From Cordia subcordata (taxonomy: Eukaryota; Streptophyta; Magnoliopsida; Boraginales; Cordiaceae), in NCBI GenBank assembly GCA_028554755.1, contig JAPTOF010000005.1, positions 6,085,501 to 6,149,500 of the forward strand: 64,000 nucleotides of DNA. The letters are read 5' to 3'. The translations under genes and the position numbers were made by a program. A model generated the notes under the pieces. It did no database searches and was not told the origin of the DNA. It was given only the letters and a program-made list of their open reading frames with translations. The first letter of the stretch is position 1. The number at the start of each line of letters is the position of its first letter. Shown one piece after another: positions 13,011 to 26,182 of the stretch.

Positions 13011-13710
13011 TATAGTATTGGTTCCTAGCTCATCTATAACTATGGGGTTTTCACTGCATCAAATTATAACTTTGTTTCTGGGTTCTTTATAACCAATAGG
13101 TCAAGTTCTACTTATTTTTCATTTTGAATCTTATTTGGACGCTTCTGGATTGATTTCTAACATATTGTTATGGGATCTCATGGCTTCAGTTGTTAAGGTT
13201 CATATCACATCTTGTTACTTTCACTACTGGTTACATACGTGCTTAATTCACTAAAGCCAAAAAAGAAAGAAGACAAGACAACCAATGTAATAAGAAGGCG
13301 GCAAAGTTCAAACATGATGATGAAATCTCTCGAGGTCACATTCTCAATGCGATGTCTGATTTCCTATTTGACATTGACTGAGGTGTTCCAACAACGAAAG
13401 AATTGTGAGAAAAGGGTGAGACTAAGTACATGCAAGAAGATGTTTCAAATAAGCAGTTTCTTGTTTCTCGTTTCAGTTCTCACAAGATAATAGATGATAG
13501 ACTTGTTGTGGAACAATTGAATGAGTTAGAAGAATTCTAAATCATTTCAAAATGCATAGGATGAACATTGATGACTCTATTGTTGTTTCCTCTGTAATTG
13601 ATAACTTGTCACCATTATGAAAAGACTTCAAAAGAAGCCTCAAGCATAAAAAAGGAAATATGTCGTTTGACGAATTGTGAAAATAGTTCCTGTTGAGCAA
13701 GAATTTATTC

Positions 13711-13968
13711 TCTGTTTCTTATAGTCTTATTTTAAGATACTTATCATATTAAAATTAGGGTACATCTTATAAGATTTAAGAAATCTTATCATGCATTCTA
13801 TGAAAATTCAAAACAAAACCATACTTTTTTATCTTATAAGAAATAAGCAATTCATTCTATCTTATTTTTTATAACTATAAAATGCATGGTGCATGTGATA
13901 AGATATTTTAAATCTTATAAGATATCTCCAAATTTCAATAGGATAAGAATCTCATTCCAAACACACTA
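13711..13968. mobile_element. MITE, TCTTATTTTAAGATGC family, copy 2
   Basis: It matches 6613-6881 along nearly its whole length, for example CATGGTGCATGTGATAAGAT against CATGGTGTATGTGATAAGAT. The right terminal repeat is shortened to GATAAGAATCTCATTCC. It splits the copia gag region. Confidence 0.7.
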
Positions 13969-15353
13969 TTAGTGTGCAAGACGAAAACAAGGAACCAAAA
14001 GTTGCCAACTCAAAGGTGCATGTGGCTAAAGGGGGTTCATCTTCCAAGAATAACAACAACAAAAGGCCAAATCATTATCATGGTGACTAGAAATACAAGA
14101 AAGAGGGCAAAGAAAACTATTTTTCTATGGTATGACAGCGCATTTCAAGAAAGATTGCTGCTTCTACAAAAAAGAAAAAGAAAGACAAAGGCAACACTAG
14201 TGTAGGAAATGATGATTTGGTTGCCTTCATTTTTTAGATCAAAATGCTAAATGAAGATTCAGCATGGTATATGGATTCTTGAGACACAAGACATCGCTGC
14301 AACAAGAAGGAATTCTTCGACACTCTAGAGCCCATCATCTATGGAACAAATGTCTACGCGAGAAGCCCTGTGGCACATGTCAAGGGTGTTGGCAATGGAG
14401 TTGGAGTTAGCTTTTGGGAAGAAGTTGAAGATTGTACCATGTAGTAGAAGTTAGGAAGAATCTTGTGTAGTATTTTGAACACGTTTGGTCCAAACTTGTT
14501 GAGGTAAATAAATTTATACTTCCCAAAGGGGTATGTTTGTAGGAAAGGGTTATATTTGTAAGCACTTGTTCAAGCTAAAACGTCCTTAAAGTTTACAATG
14601 ATATTAAGAATGTTTCTTCTTCTACTCTTATTATTGAGTCTAAATTTCTTAAGCATTAAAGATCTGGACAAGTTAATTTTAGAAGATTGTGTGTGATTTC
14701 ATAGCACGCACTCCTAATATAGGTGGAAAGAAATATTACCTAAATCTCATAGATGACCATACTAGATATTGTTATGTATACTCGTTAAATTATGAGAATG
14801 AAGTGATGGAGAAATTCACCATCTATTAAACTAAGTAGAATGTCATTGTGAGTTATTTATAAAATGTCTATGGGACAAATAGAGGTAGGTAATATCATGC
14901 TCTGCAATGTTTCTAATTCACTAGAATTGTGCATGAGACAACTACACCTTAGACACTAGAACAAACTAGTATGGCTGAATACAAAAATTGGGTTCTAATT
15001 AAAATGATCAATGCTATGATATGAATTCAGGATTGAGTTAAGGTTTCTAGGGCAAGGCATTGCTTACAGCATGTCATATACTCAATTAGGTTCCTAAGAA
15101 AATAAGTAATAAAACCCTGTGTCAAAATTCGAATAAAAGAAAAACCAAATCTAAATTGCCTTAAAATTTGGGAATCAGGGCAATAGTGAAAGTCCCTGAG
15201 CCTAAACGTAAAAAGTTAGGCGAAAGAGGACTTGACTGCAGTTTCTTAGGATATGCACAAAGTAGCCAAGCTATAGATTTATGGTTATAGAATTTAATAG
15301 TTCAATTTAGAGATGCTATCTTTGATGAGCACAAGTTTAAACCCATACAAAAT

Positions 15354-15356
<3 letters not shown>

Positions 15357-15390
<34 letters not shown>
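15357..15390. repeat. (AT)n microsatellite
   Basis: About 17 AT units just upstream of the copia reverse-transcriptase remnant. Confidence 0.95.
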
Positions 15391-15393
<3 letters not shown>

Positions 15394-16051
15394 TCAGAAA
15401 ATTGAGAGGTTAGCAAAAGAAAGGAACCTGAAAATGATTGATGAGGCAATGAAGTCTCATGATGCTACCTTTTGGAAAAAAAGTAGTTAATGACGAAATA
15501 GACTCTATCATGGGCAATAAAACTTGGAAATTGGACGACTTTCCATCTATTTCTAAGGCAATTGGATGTAAATGGATCTTCAAAATGCAAATAAAAATGG
15601 ATGTTATTAGTAGCAAAAAGATCCCAACAAAATTAGGGTAAGGATTATTTCGACACATATGCTCCTATTGCAAAAATGGCAACAATTACAGTACTCATTG
15701 CTTTAGCATTTATACACAAACTTCTTATTCACCAAAAGGATGTAAAGTTGCAATCTCGAATGGTGAATCATATCAAGAAGTGTTTATGAAACAACCAAAA
15801 AGTTTTGTCAGTTCTAGTCAAAAGAAAAAAAGATGTGTAAATGGTAAAGTCTTATACGACATAAAATAAGTATCTAAGCCATGACATCATAAATTTGATG
15901 AAGTAATTCTTGTAAAAGGATTTAACATCAATGGAGTAGATAATTGTGTATATAGTAAGTCCAAAGGAGACCACAGTGTCACAATATGCCTGTATGTCGC
16001 TGACCTATTAATCTTTAGGACTAGGAGTGGCAGAAATTAAATTGGATCACA

Positions 16052-16315
16052 TCTATATCTGTGTAAAAGTAGAATAGCCTAGGACACTTGTTAGCTTTAC
16101 ATTTTACAAAAACTATAATTATAAAAATAGCATATATCAAACAACTTTAAACAGTTATATATTTGAACAAAAATTAAAATTATAAAAATAAATAATTACA
16201 TATTTGATAAAGTGGGTTGAAAAGTAACTTATATTGTCAAAATAACTATTAAGGATACCAAAATAAAAATCTAATTAAAACATAATACAAATATTGTTGT
16301 TTGTTTATTTCTTAA

Positions 16316-16354
<39 letters not shown>

Positions 16355-17042
16355 CAAAATATTTTAATTTAATAATTTAATTTATGTTATACATAATATA
16401 GGTATATAATAATTATTAAATAAACTATAGTAATGAAGATAAAGTGGTAAGTATAAGATAAAAGAGTAAAGATATTTCAATAATAAAGATCAGGATAAAA
16501 TAGTAACTAATTTGGTCAAACATGCTTTTTTGTCAAATTTTTGAATTTTAGGTGCCACAAAGACTACATGATGGATATTAAAATTATAAAATCCAATCAC
16601 ATTTTTTATTTTTTATTTTTAACTTTTCTTGGGCTAATTATTAGATCATATTTTGCTAACTTAAACTAAATTGAAAAATAGGTACAAAAATTGGACAAAT
16701 TAAATATGAAAATAAAATCACTTAAATTATATTAAAGTACTTGTGTAAAAAAATAAAAAATAAAAAATAGATATTCGTGTTAAATCTCAAAAAAAAAATT
16801 TTAATCCAAATCTGAAATTATCTGGAACTTGAATCCAAAAATTCAAACAGGATCTAGTTGGATCAAATTAGTAGATAACGGAATTGGATGTTTCCTATTT
16901 GTTGCAAATATTTGAAGTTGATTATTTGCGAGAGAATGAAATATCTAAATAATACATATAACATACATAAAAAAAAATTATGTCATTAATCACTTAAAGT
17001 TTAAATTTAGAACCACCTATAATGCACGGGTAGGTGTACTAG
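16052..17042 (+). mobile_element. Non-autonomous Helitron inside copia RT
   Basis: The 5' end is TCTATATCTGTGTAAAAG preceded by A. The 3' end is GCACGGGTAGGTGTACTAG followed by T. This gives the A|TC...CTRR|T layout that defines Helitron insertion. The reverse-transcriptase reading stops just before it and RNase H reading resumes after it. The interior is A/T-rich with a (TA)n run at 16319-16351. No Rep/helicase coding was seen. Confidence 0.6.
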
Positions 17043-18003
17043 TGTAATCAGAGATGGCAAAGGTATATTTATGCTTGAAGTTGGTGTATTTTTGTAGATC
17101 CAAGAAACAAACTTGTATAACGAATTCCACAATCGATGCAGAATTAGTGGTATCAACTTAAGTAGGAATGACTAAGAGATTTATCATATGAAATTCCACT
17201 GTGGACTAAACCCAGATACACTATGATAGTGAAGCAAAATATCAAAAGCTTACAACTAATTGCATAATGGAAATTCTAACCTATTAGACTAAGACAAAGT
17301 TGTGTGACAGACAGTATTCAATGGCACGATCACAATTGATTTTGCAAGATGAAGGTGAAATCTAGCAAATCTTTGACAAAAGGTTTAGCCGTGGACTTAA
17401 TAAATAATGCATTTATAGGGATGGCACTCAAGCCTAATGACTTAATTACCAACAATGGAACCTCGATCCAACACTTGGTATAACTTTAAGTCTTGAGTTT
17501 GATGATCCAAACTACATTAGTAGAGTAATTGCAAGCACAAAAATATGGAAGTTATTCCAAGGTTTTTTCGTGGTTGGTTTTGATGTTTACAAAAAGGATG
17601 AGTTTTCTAGTCTTAATAGATCTACAGACATGATTGTGAAAGTGATAAAATTATGGAGGCACTTCTGATAGAACCTACCTATGAGTGTGCAGTGGTGCCA
17701 CTTCAAGAAACTCAATGGCTCGATTCTAATACACCCATGAATGCATATGATCACAAGGCCTTTAAGCATTAGACATATATACATAGAGATTTCTAGTGTT
17801 TTAGTGTAAGACGTGCGTTTGTTTGTACAACATTCAATTGAATGAATGGTGCAAAGTTTTATCTACCATTATTATTCCAATTTGTTGGAATAAATTTACA
17901 CTATACATTGGTTTAATTCACAAGATTCCAGTATTTATGAGTATACATATATAGAAATGTTAAAAGACCTATCTTTTTGTCCATTTTAAAAATAACAAAA
18001 GGT

Positions 18004-18553
18004 TGTTAGAAAATTTTAGAATAATTTGAGTTGTACTGTGGATGACCAGTGGTTAATGTTTACTCATTGGTCATGATAGCCTACCATGCCCGTCCATTCG
18101 GTCATAAGGGGCTCACCAACCAGTCGAGACAATAAAATTACCTTATGCTATTCGCCAAACTGGTTAGGTTTGTTATTATATTAGTATATTGATAGACAAA
18201 GTGCTTAGAGCCATTGGGAAGGTTGGCCAACTGATAGACCAATCGATAAAGCCAATTTTTGTACCTATTTATTCTAAAAGGTGCCTATTCATTCAAAGCT
18301 CATAGCTATTCAGATTCATAAAGATTCGGTCCTATTTAAGAGAGTTTTCATTGAAGGGAAACTAACTTAAAGCATTCAGTCACATTTCTATCTATTTAGG
18401 AACTTCATTGTACTCTGGAGGAATTTTCCGAGAACTCTGTTGCATCGTTTTTGTGACAAAGTAATCCTAGAGGATATGGATCAACATACATGCCTTGAAG
18501 TTAGTTATCGAATGTTTGTTTATCTCATATTCCTTCTACTCAAGTTCCTAACA
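18004..18553 (+). repeat. 3' LTR of the copia element
   Basis: Starts TGTTAGAAAATTTTAG and ends TTCCTAACA. It is preceded by an A-rich tract with AAAAGG that can serve as the remnant polypurine tract. It is the uninterrupted partner of 9911-11414. Confidence 0.75.
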
Positions 18554-19492
18554 TAGATAAATTGAATGATTGCAAGGTACCCCTTGGTGAACTTAAATAC
18601 AATGGATGATCTCTTATGGCTTTTGATGTTCTGAGATAATCCTAGAAGTGTGGTTGATTGTCAATCATCTAATCAATCATTCTTTGTTGATTTCTAATTC
18701 TGATATGACTTATCATAAGTATACCTTCGACCACCAAAATGACTGCTTTAAGCTACGATCAAAGAATTAGATAAAATGAAAAGCTAGTCTCTAAATACCC
18801 AGAGTTGTCAATCCCGTTCTAACCTGTACATTAACTTCACAGGTACTTGCTTATGCCCTGACCTCCCGTAACTAGACTAGAGATCTAGATAATCTAACAC
18901 GTAAATATAAGGAGTAGTCTATAAGTCTATATAAGAGTCTCAATTCAAAGAGAAAGCATCATCCATATTTATGATAAGCAGTCATTTCACATGAAATATA
19001 TACGGTTAGATGCTCGTTAAAAGAGTCATGTTTTGCATGTCAAAATAGTGTCCCAAAATTCATATAACAACCTACTCTTGAAAGAATTAGCACACTACTA
19101 ATTTTGGCATATGGCTGTCAGATGAGTTTAAAGGTGACTATGACTAATCCTTATTGACGTAATGTCATCGAGTCATCCTAATAATTTCATCGTGATTAAA
19201 CAGTAAAAGAGAACATACGTGATATGGCATTAAAGGCAAAAGATGAAATTACACATATATTTATTTTCTACGAAGTTGGCAATAGAAAATTGATTTTATG
19301 AGACTTTTTCTAGCAAAAAATTATACAAGTAGCCACATGCAATATTGCCAATGATTCCTTATTGTTAATTTGTTGAACAGTTCTATCAAATAAACTTTTC
19401 ATGCCACTAATAAAATAAATATTATGAGATTTAAAATCAATTTTACAAAAACAAATTGGAAAAGTTTCTTATGTCTGTCAATATCAATCAAT
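18554..19492. other. Intergenic, nothing recognised
   Basis: A/T-rich sequence without a convincing open frame, RNA gene or repeat end. I see nothing assignable here. Confidence 0.5.
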
Positions 19493-20278
19493 ATATATAA
19501 AGAATTGAAGGAGCGTGGCCTAAGCTTAATATATCAGCTTTTTAAGTGAATGACAACTTGACATATCATCTTCCAAATTTGACACATCATCTTCCAAGCT
19601 TGACACAACAAGTCTTCCAAAGAATGAAAACTTGACATGTGGTGAAGTATTGGGGACTACCAAGGCACATTGTTAAATAAATAAAATATTTATTATCCCT
19701 ATTAAATACGTTATTATGTCCCAAGGTGCCGTTTTCTTTTACAAATTCAATATTATTATTATATTTTGAGTACTAAATCTATTCATTATTAACAAATAAC
19801 AAAACAATAGTTTTCAAATTGACCATGTGTATAAGAAATGATTTTTTAATTAAACCTGAAGATATTTGCTTCCTTTACTTTAAGATTGAAGGAATTTTGT
19901 CGATTAGTTTAGGCACTAATATTTCTATTTACTTCTTATGTTGCTCTACAGCATTTTAGTTCCCATGCTACCACATTGATGAGAGACTATGTATCTACTC
20001 ATTAAAATGCACAAACACCATGAGAAATACAGATCTGAATTCGAAGATACCAATTTGAAAAAGAGACTTAGATTAATATTCTTCTCACATCTTAAACTTA
20101 AGGATATAGGAGTATGTCAAAAAGAAATCATTCAAACCTATTACGGTCATCTAAAATTTAGTTAATGCATAAGATTTTCCGAATAATAATGTCAAAAAGT
20201 TTCTCTCAGATCAAAATGTCTTAAATAATTCTTCACTTAAAGCACTAGGGTTTCTAATCTAATTTCTTGTGCCTATAT

Positions 20279-21474
20279 TAGGGGTGTTCATTGAAGATTA
20301 TCCGGTCAAAAATAGAGTATTATTGTTTTCCCAAAATAATTTTGGAGAAAAAAATTTTCACCAATTTTTGCACAATTCCCCAATGGGGAATACAATTTGG
20401 ATAATGGGGAAATTGGACAAAACTCCTTGGGGAATGGAGATCTCCAATTAAAAAAAAATACATTAATGGTAAATACACACTAAAAATACACACACTTGCA
20501 AAAAAATAAATTGTTTATATTTTCCCTGGAAAAAATTTTTCATGGTTCGGTTATCGCACCAAAAATTCAAGCTCTGGTGCCCCGGAACCTGGCCTGAGGC
20601 GCCGGGTCCCAGGACCCTGCTCCTGGCCTCAAGCGCCTCGGGACACCGAGGGCGGTGTGTGGGCCTTTGGGACCAAAGACGTAGCCTGGGCCCTCAGGTT
20701 CGGGCCCCTGGTGCCCGGGACCCAGCTCCTGGCCCCCGGCCCCCTATATCCCGGGACTTGACTCAGGACTCGGGACTCGTCCGAGGCTTGGTGTGCAAGG
20801 CGGTAGGGACTTGTGGCCGGGGTCGGGGAGGGGAAGGGGCCTGGGCCAGGGTGCCGGGGACCCGTGGCCGAGGTTGGGTCGGGGTTCAGTTCCGGGTCCG
20901 GAGCGTTGGGGGCCGGGGGGTGCCGGGGACCCGGGGGCAGGGGGCTAGGGCCGGGGCCGGGGCCAACGCGCTGGGGACCCGGGGGCCGTAGTGTGTTTAG
21001 TGTGTGTAATGTGTGTAGCGTGTTAAATGTGTGTAGTGCGTGTAATATGGAAAATATGTGTATTATGTGTAGTGTTTGTAATGGGTGAAGTGTGTGTAGT
21101 GTTTGTAATGGGCGGCCTCCGGGTCCCCGGGGGCTAGGACCAGGGACCTGGGGGCCGCAGTTTGTTTAGTGTGTGTAATGTGTGTAGTGCATGTAGTGTG
21201 TGTAATGTGTAGTGTGTGAAATGTGTGTAGTGTTTGTAATGGGTGGAGTGTGTGTAGCGTGTATTTGACCTTTTAAAAAGTTGGTCTACTTAATTTTGGA
21301 TAAATTGGATAATATCCAAAATTTAAAATTCTATCCAATCTCCAATTTTTTTTTGTGAAGAAATTCTCCATATCTAATATTTTTTCTCCAATTGACCATT
21401 TTCCATATCAAATTTCCCCAAACTCTAAAAGTTTGGAGAAAATATTAGAGATCTCCAATGAGTGAACACCCCTA
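20279..21474. mobile_element. hAT-type non-autonomous transposon with GC-rich interior
   Basis: The ends are TAGGGGTGTTCATTG and CAATGAGTGAACACCCCTA, inverted repeats typical of hAT. The flanks are GCCTATAT (20271-20278) and GCCTGTAT (21475-21482), an 8-bp target duplication with one change. Subterminal A/T-rich arms mirror each other (AGATCTCCAAT on the left, AGAGATCTCCAATG on the right). The interior 20575-21270 is very rich in G and C and then in TGTGTAGTG repeats, quite unlike the arms. No transposase was found. Confidence 0.75.
20575..21270. repeat. GC-rich block plus TGTGTAGTG minisatellite
   Basis: 20575-20990 is made of variants of CCCGGGACCCAGCTCCTGG and GGGGACCCGGGGGCC. 20990-21265 is built from TGTGTAGTG and TGTGTAATG words. 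The junction GGGGGCCGTAGTGTGTTTAGTG at 20980 recurs as GGGGGCCGCAGTTTGTTTAGTG at 21153, so a segment of about 160 bases was duplicated. The open frames of 149 and 91 codons here are products of base composition. Confidence 0.75.
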
Positions 21475-21989
21475 GCCTGTATGCTTTTATTGGAATTGAC
21501 TTGAACTTCCATGGATGACACAAGCACTTCCTCTAATAATTTAATGCAGTGAATGACTAACGCATATCCTTTTAGAGGCTTTTGTGAAAAATAACAAGTT
21601 GTTACCATTATTATATAAGTTGCAAGGTTTCAAATCCATTTGTATGTATAGAGTGTAAAAGTTTTTGTTTTTTCTTTTTTGGCGGACCACGTGGATGCTT
21701 ATGGCAGAGTTTTTAGAATATCAGACACAAATGAATTCTTCTCAAAGTTTAAGGGCAAAATGATGATGAATAAGCTATTCAAGATTGTAAATACTTACAA
21801 ATAAATTGTAACAAAATAAAATATTTACTAAAAAACCAAATTTCAACCTGTGCATCACACGGGGGTGAATTCTCCTATATACTAAAGCTAAAGAAGTGAT
21901 GCAAAGCTTGATACATCAGCCTTGGCCATGCACCATAACTTGACACATTAGTTTTCTTGGAGAGCTATTGTGGATAACTAATCAGCTCG

Positions 21990-22381
21990 TTTATGGGATA
22001 ATAAATGCAGATAAATTGCAACGTATGATGGCTGATGGATTAAATGAGTTTTTCGCATTGAAAATATAAATGGATTCTATGCATAAACCGATTTTTAGAA
22101 ATTGGGTACGGAAAGAGTCAGAAGTCAAAATTGAGGAGTATATAGAAAAAGAGACAAAAAGAGAAGAGAAGAAGAAAAAAGAGGAGAACAAAAGAAAAGA
22201 GAGAGCGCGGATAAAGATAGCAGAAACCTGGGATAACATTCCACTTGCACAACCAATAAGAGGTTTCATGTTAATAGCTCACTCAATTCTTAGAAAATAT
22301 ATTCTATTACCTTCCTTGATAATAGCCAAAAATATTGGACGTATGTTATTATTTCAACCTACTGAATGGCCTGAGAATTGA
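21990..22381 (+). pseudogene. ycf1: Plastid ycf1 fragment (nuclear copy), piece 1
   Basis: The translation includes [20 protein letters not shown], then [20 protein letters not shown] and [13 protein letters not shown]. This is the internal lysine/glutamate-rich segment of Ycf1, the Tic214 component of the plastid inner-envelope translocon. It has no valid start, is interrupted before 22070, and stops at the junction with inverted rpoC2 sequence at 22382. It is a nuclear plastid-DNA insertion and is not expressed as Ycf1. Confidence 0.8.
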
Positions 22382-23578
<1,197 letters not shown>

Positions 23579-23584
23579 AGCTAA

Positions 23585-23855
23585 GTAATTCCATGATACC
23601 AGTGGAAATTCAGGTCTCTCTAGTTCAATTTAGATGGAACGATTCTTTGAATCAAAGAACAATTAATAATATCAAGTTATATTGTTTCCTGCTTAGACTG
23701 AAAAATCCAAGAGTAATTACTATTACCTCGATTCAACGGAGAGAAATAAATTTGGATATAATGATGAGGGAAAAGAATTTAACTCTTACAGAATTGATGA
23801 AAAAGAGCGTATTGATTATCGAACCCCTTCATCTGGTTGTAAAAAATGATGGGTG
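23585..23855 (+). pseudogene. ycf1: Plastid ycf1 fragment (nuclear copy), piece 2
   Basis: It encodes [38 protein letters not shown] and [18 protein letters not shown], from near the C-terminal end of Ycf1. It is separated from piece 1 by rpoC2, psaB and rpoC1 sequence. The frame stays open to 23901 but loses family resemblance after VVKNDG. Confidence 0.8.
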
Positions 23856-23979
23856 TGAAGTGGGAGAGAAGGGATGGCATAATTGTTGGGGTTTTGAATA
23901 AGATGACCTTTTGATTTTTCATTTTTTTCGTTTTCATATTGAAAAGGTAATAAGAATGAGAGGTGTTAAGCTTTTTATC

Positions 23980-24100
23980 ATCCTGGCGTCGAGCTATTTT
24001 TCCGCAGGACCTCCCCTACAGTATTGTCACCGCAGTAGAGTTTAACCACCAAGTTCAAGATGGATTGATGTGGTTCCTCTACGCCTAGGACACCAGAATA
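23980..24100 (-). pseudogene. rrn5: Plastid 5S rRNA gene copy (nuclear)
   Basis: On the minus strand the 121 bases run from TATTCTGGTGTCCTAGGCGT to GCTCGACGCCAGGAT, the full length of plastid 5S rRNA. The GG of CCAAGTTCGGGATGG is AA on this strand and the CGTCACCG region has a C-to-T change, as expected from deamination in nuclear DNA. It sits beside ycf1, as in the inverted-repeat region of a plastome but without trnR and trnN between. Not a nuclear 5S gene. Confidence 0.88.
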
Positions 24101-24360
24101 TCGAACCATGAACGAAGAAAGGCATGAGAGAAAAGCATATTGGCTAGTGATTGTGAGGCCCCAATTCTTGACTGGAGAGAACACCAAAGGCCTCTGTCGT
24201 TCCATCCCTTGGATAGATAGAGAGGGAGGGCAGAGCTTTTGGTTTTTTCATATTGTCAAAAGAGTTGAACAATGATTTTTTTGTGTTGTCAAAGATTTGA
24301 ACAATGAAAATAGATGGCGAGTGCCTAATCAATTCGATCAGAAGGAAATAGAAAGACAAA
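24101..24360 (-). other. Plastid rrn4.5-rrn5 spacer (nuclear copy)
   Basis: Continuation of plastid rRNA-operon sequence next to the 5S copy, with GGGAGGGCAGAGCTTTTGG and a locally duplicated TTGTCAAAGA-TTGAACAATGA. The 4.5S gene itself is not reached. Confidence 0.7.
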
Positions 24361-24386
24361 TAGGATTCTTTTAGTACCTTCAGTGA

Positions 24387-25654
24387 CAGGGACGGAGTTA
24401 GGATTTTAGTCTTTGGGGGCCGAGATTTAATTAAAAAAAATCAATAATCTTAAACTAGGGTAATTTGATTGTATATGTTGATATGGACCAAATTTACATA
24501 TACTATACCAAATTTATCTTTTTGATTTACTGGATACTCCCAAATCTAAGTATGTAAACCCCGAATATCTACTAAAGAAGACATATCAATTTTCTCATAT
24601 TCAACCCTTGGAAATTTTATTGAATGTTCCAAAACATATTTGTATTAATATTAGATGTAGAAGGTTGTTCAATAGGTTCTAAACCAATTTTTTTTTTCCT
24701 TTTTTTTGAAATAATGAACAAATTGTTTTAGTCTTATGCATCTTTTAATCTGAAAAAACTTTTGACATCAATTAGAATAATTAGAAATATTAATTTAACT
24801 AATTTGAATTAAAAAAATTTATCCACAATCTTGGAGTCGTGCCTTAGTTATTCACCAATCACCCACTAGGAAAAGAAAAAGAAGAACATTAAGAAAAAAA
24901 AGATTACATGCAAATCATCTACAAAATATAAATAAATAGAGTATGCAATAATTTTTTTGTTTTACTTGAAAAAGAATATCAAAAAAGCCCAAAGAAATTT
25001 AAGAGAATAAAGAGATTTGGAGTTGGGGATTTGGGAGAAAAGAGATGTGGTGGGTTGGGTCTCGATATAAAGACAAAAAGAAATTATTCTAATATATATT
25101 TTATATATGTATATGTACCGTTTTCGTATATGCTGTGTACGTTCTTCAGTAGTTTTTTTTTTTTTTTTTTCTTGAGTTGAAATTGTGTTGTGCCTTCAGC
25201 CTTCGTCAGTTGTGAAGACTATTGAACAAAAAGGAAAAAAAAAAAAGTTTGTAGGAGTTGTGGGACGGGATTGGGATTTGGAAATAAGAGGGGACAAATC
25301 TTTTGTGGGGCCCACCTAACTTTTTGCTCTAAAACCTAAGGCAACTATGGGCTTGTTTGGATTGACTTTTTTTTTAAGGAAAAAATGCTTGTTTTTCGAA
25401 AAAATTATATTAAATTTACAATAACTATTTGATTTGTCATCCAAAAAAATTGAAACTTTGAAAAAAAACTCAAATACAATTTTTTTTAAAAGCTAAAATT
25501 TTCAACTTTTCAAAAAAAATTGTTTTTCAAAAATTGTTAAAAAAAAACACTTTTAGAAAAAGTCAATCCAAACGAACTCTATATCTATAAATTTATTTTT
25601 AAGAAAAGCTTGGGGGGGCTAGGGCTCCCCCAGGCCCCCGTCCCTCCGCCCCTG
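24387..25654. mobile_element. hAT-type non-autonomous element
   Basis: Starts CAGGGACGGAG and ends with the inverted partner CTCCGCCCCTG. The flanks TTCAGTGA (24379-24386) and TTTAATGA (25655-25662) match at 6 of 8 positions, fitting an aged 8-bp duplication. Next to the right end is a C/G-rich stretch (CTCCCCCAGGCCCCCGTCC). The interior is A/T-rich without a transposase and hosts MITE copy B. Confidence 0.6.
25349..25579. mobile_element. MITE, GGGCTTGTTTGGATTG family, copy B
   Basis: The ends are GGGCTTGTTTGGATTGACTT and AAGTCAATCCAAACGAACTC with TAT on both sides. Nested in the hAT-type element 24387-25654. Confidence 0.75.
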
Positions 25655-25837
25655 TTTAATGATTATGCATGAATTAAACTTGAAGTAAAAAAAATGTCGA
25701 AATACATACTTGTGCATTCTTTCAATAGTTTTTATGGTGATGCATGAACTAATAGTGAGGTAATAACAAGCAATTGAAATAAACATTTAAATACTAATTG
25801 TTATGTCTGCGTAGCACACGCAACATATGTAGCTAGT

Positions 25838-26121
25838 AACAGAATATGGGAGAACTTGGTACCTTTAGGTTTTAGTTTGCCTTCCATTTATTGATTGAGC
25901 AGTATAGTGTTTAGGTAAGAACAGATCTCCTAAAACATATCAAAATATTTCAATAGTAAAATCCAGATAAAAGTGCTGGGTAGAGTTTCATCATGGGTCT
26001 TGTAGAGGTCGACTAGGGGTCTTGTCTAGAAACATGCAGACTCCAACCATGATAAATATAAAGCTGTATGGACGAGACTTTAGGATCTGATTAAATCAAG
26101 ACCCTATCCAAGTCAAGTATT

Positions 26122-26182
<61 letters not shown>

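Larger units (their letters stand above)
11593..13165 (+). mobile_element. Possible solo LTR inserted in copia gag
   Basis: Copia gag breaks off near 11590 and resumes near 13190. The insert starts TGTATTGGGTTAATCC and could end TTCTAACA near 13165. It reads like an LTR, with a plausible transcription-start region (TTTATACCTATACAAGGG) near 11790. No matching target duplication was found, so the boundaries are tentative. It hosts the Tourist-like element at 11932-13010. Confidence 0.35.
11443..17470 (+). pseudogene. copia gag-pol remnants (gag, protease, integrase, RT, RNase H)
   Basis: Readable pieces, all broken by stops or frameshifts: gag N-terminus at 11443 (MAGNMRDLITNFVKLEKSDG); gag core at 13190-13700 (SRGHILNAMSDFLFD after frame repair by eye); region after the zinc knuckle and protease start at 13970-14420 (SAWYMDS); integrase at 14640-14880 (YYLNLIDDHTRYCYVYSL); reverse transcriptase at 15410-16020 (KAIGCKWIFKMQ, later LYVADLLIF where active copies have YVDD); RNase H tail at 17085-17470 (SYEIPLWTKP). 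The order gag-PR-INT-RT-RH identifies copia. The YVDD aspartate pair is reduced to VAD, so the RT is inactive even before counting stops. Confidence 0.8.
9911..18553 (+). mobile_element. Ty1/copia LTR retrotransposon, decayed and multiply invaded
   Basis: Two related long terminal repeats bound the element: 9911-11414 and 18004-18553, both starting TGTTA and ending TTCCTAACA. They share blocks such as AATAATTTGAGT, GGTCCTATTTAAG-like and CTTCTACTCAAGTTCCTAAC. The left LTR is longer because it carries insertions (10159-10724 and roughly 10985-11330). The interior keeps gag and pol in plus orientation with many stops and frame breaks. LTR divergence is visibly high, so the insertion is old. No matching 5-bp target duplication was seen. 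Confidence 0.8.
19493..21866 (+). mobile_element. Probable Helitron hosting a hAT element
   Basis: The 5' end TCAATATATATAAAGAATTG is preceded by A and followed by direct repeats of CTTGACA(C/T)ATCATCTTCCAA. Near 21848 a hairpin, CCTGTG-CATCA-CACGGG, resembles the subterminal hairpin of Helitrons. The expected CTRR end is not present 10 bases downstream; another Helitron-like 5' end starts there instead. The left boundary is therefore good and the right boundary is eroded or overwritten. The hAT element 20279-21474 is nested inside. Confidence 0.45.

Noticed and set aside
20542..21088. Open frames of 149 and 91 codons, Gly/Pro/Arg-rich
   Set aside because: They arise from the GC-rich repeat inside a hAT element, overlap each other in different frames, and show no domain.
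23980..24100. Nuclear 5S rRNA gene
   Set aside because: Sequence and flanks are those of plastid rrn5 and its spacer; no RNA polymerase III context.
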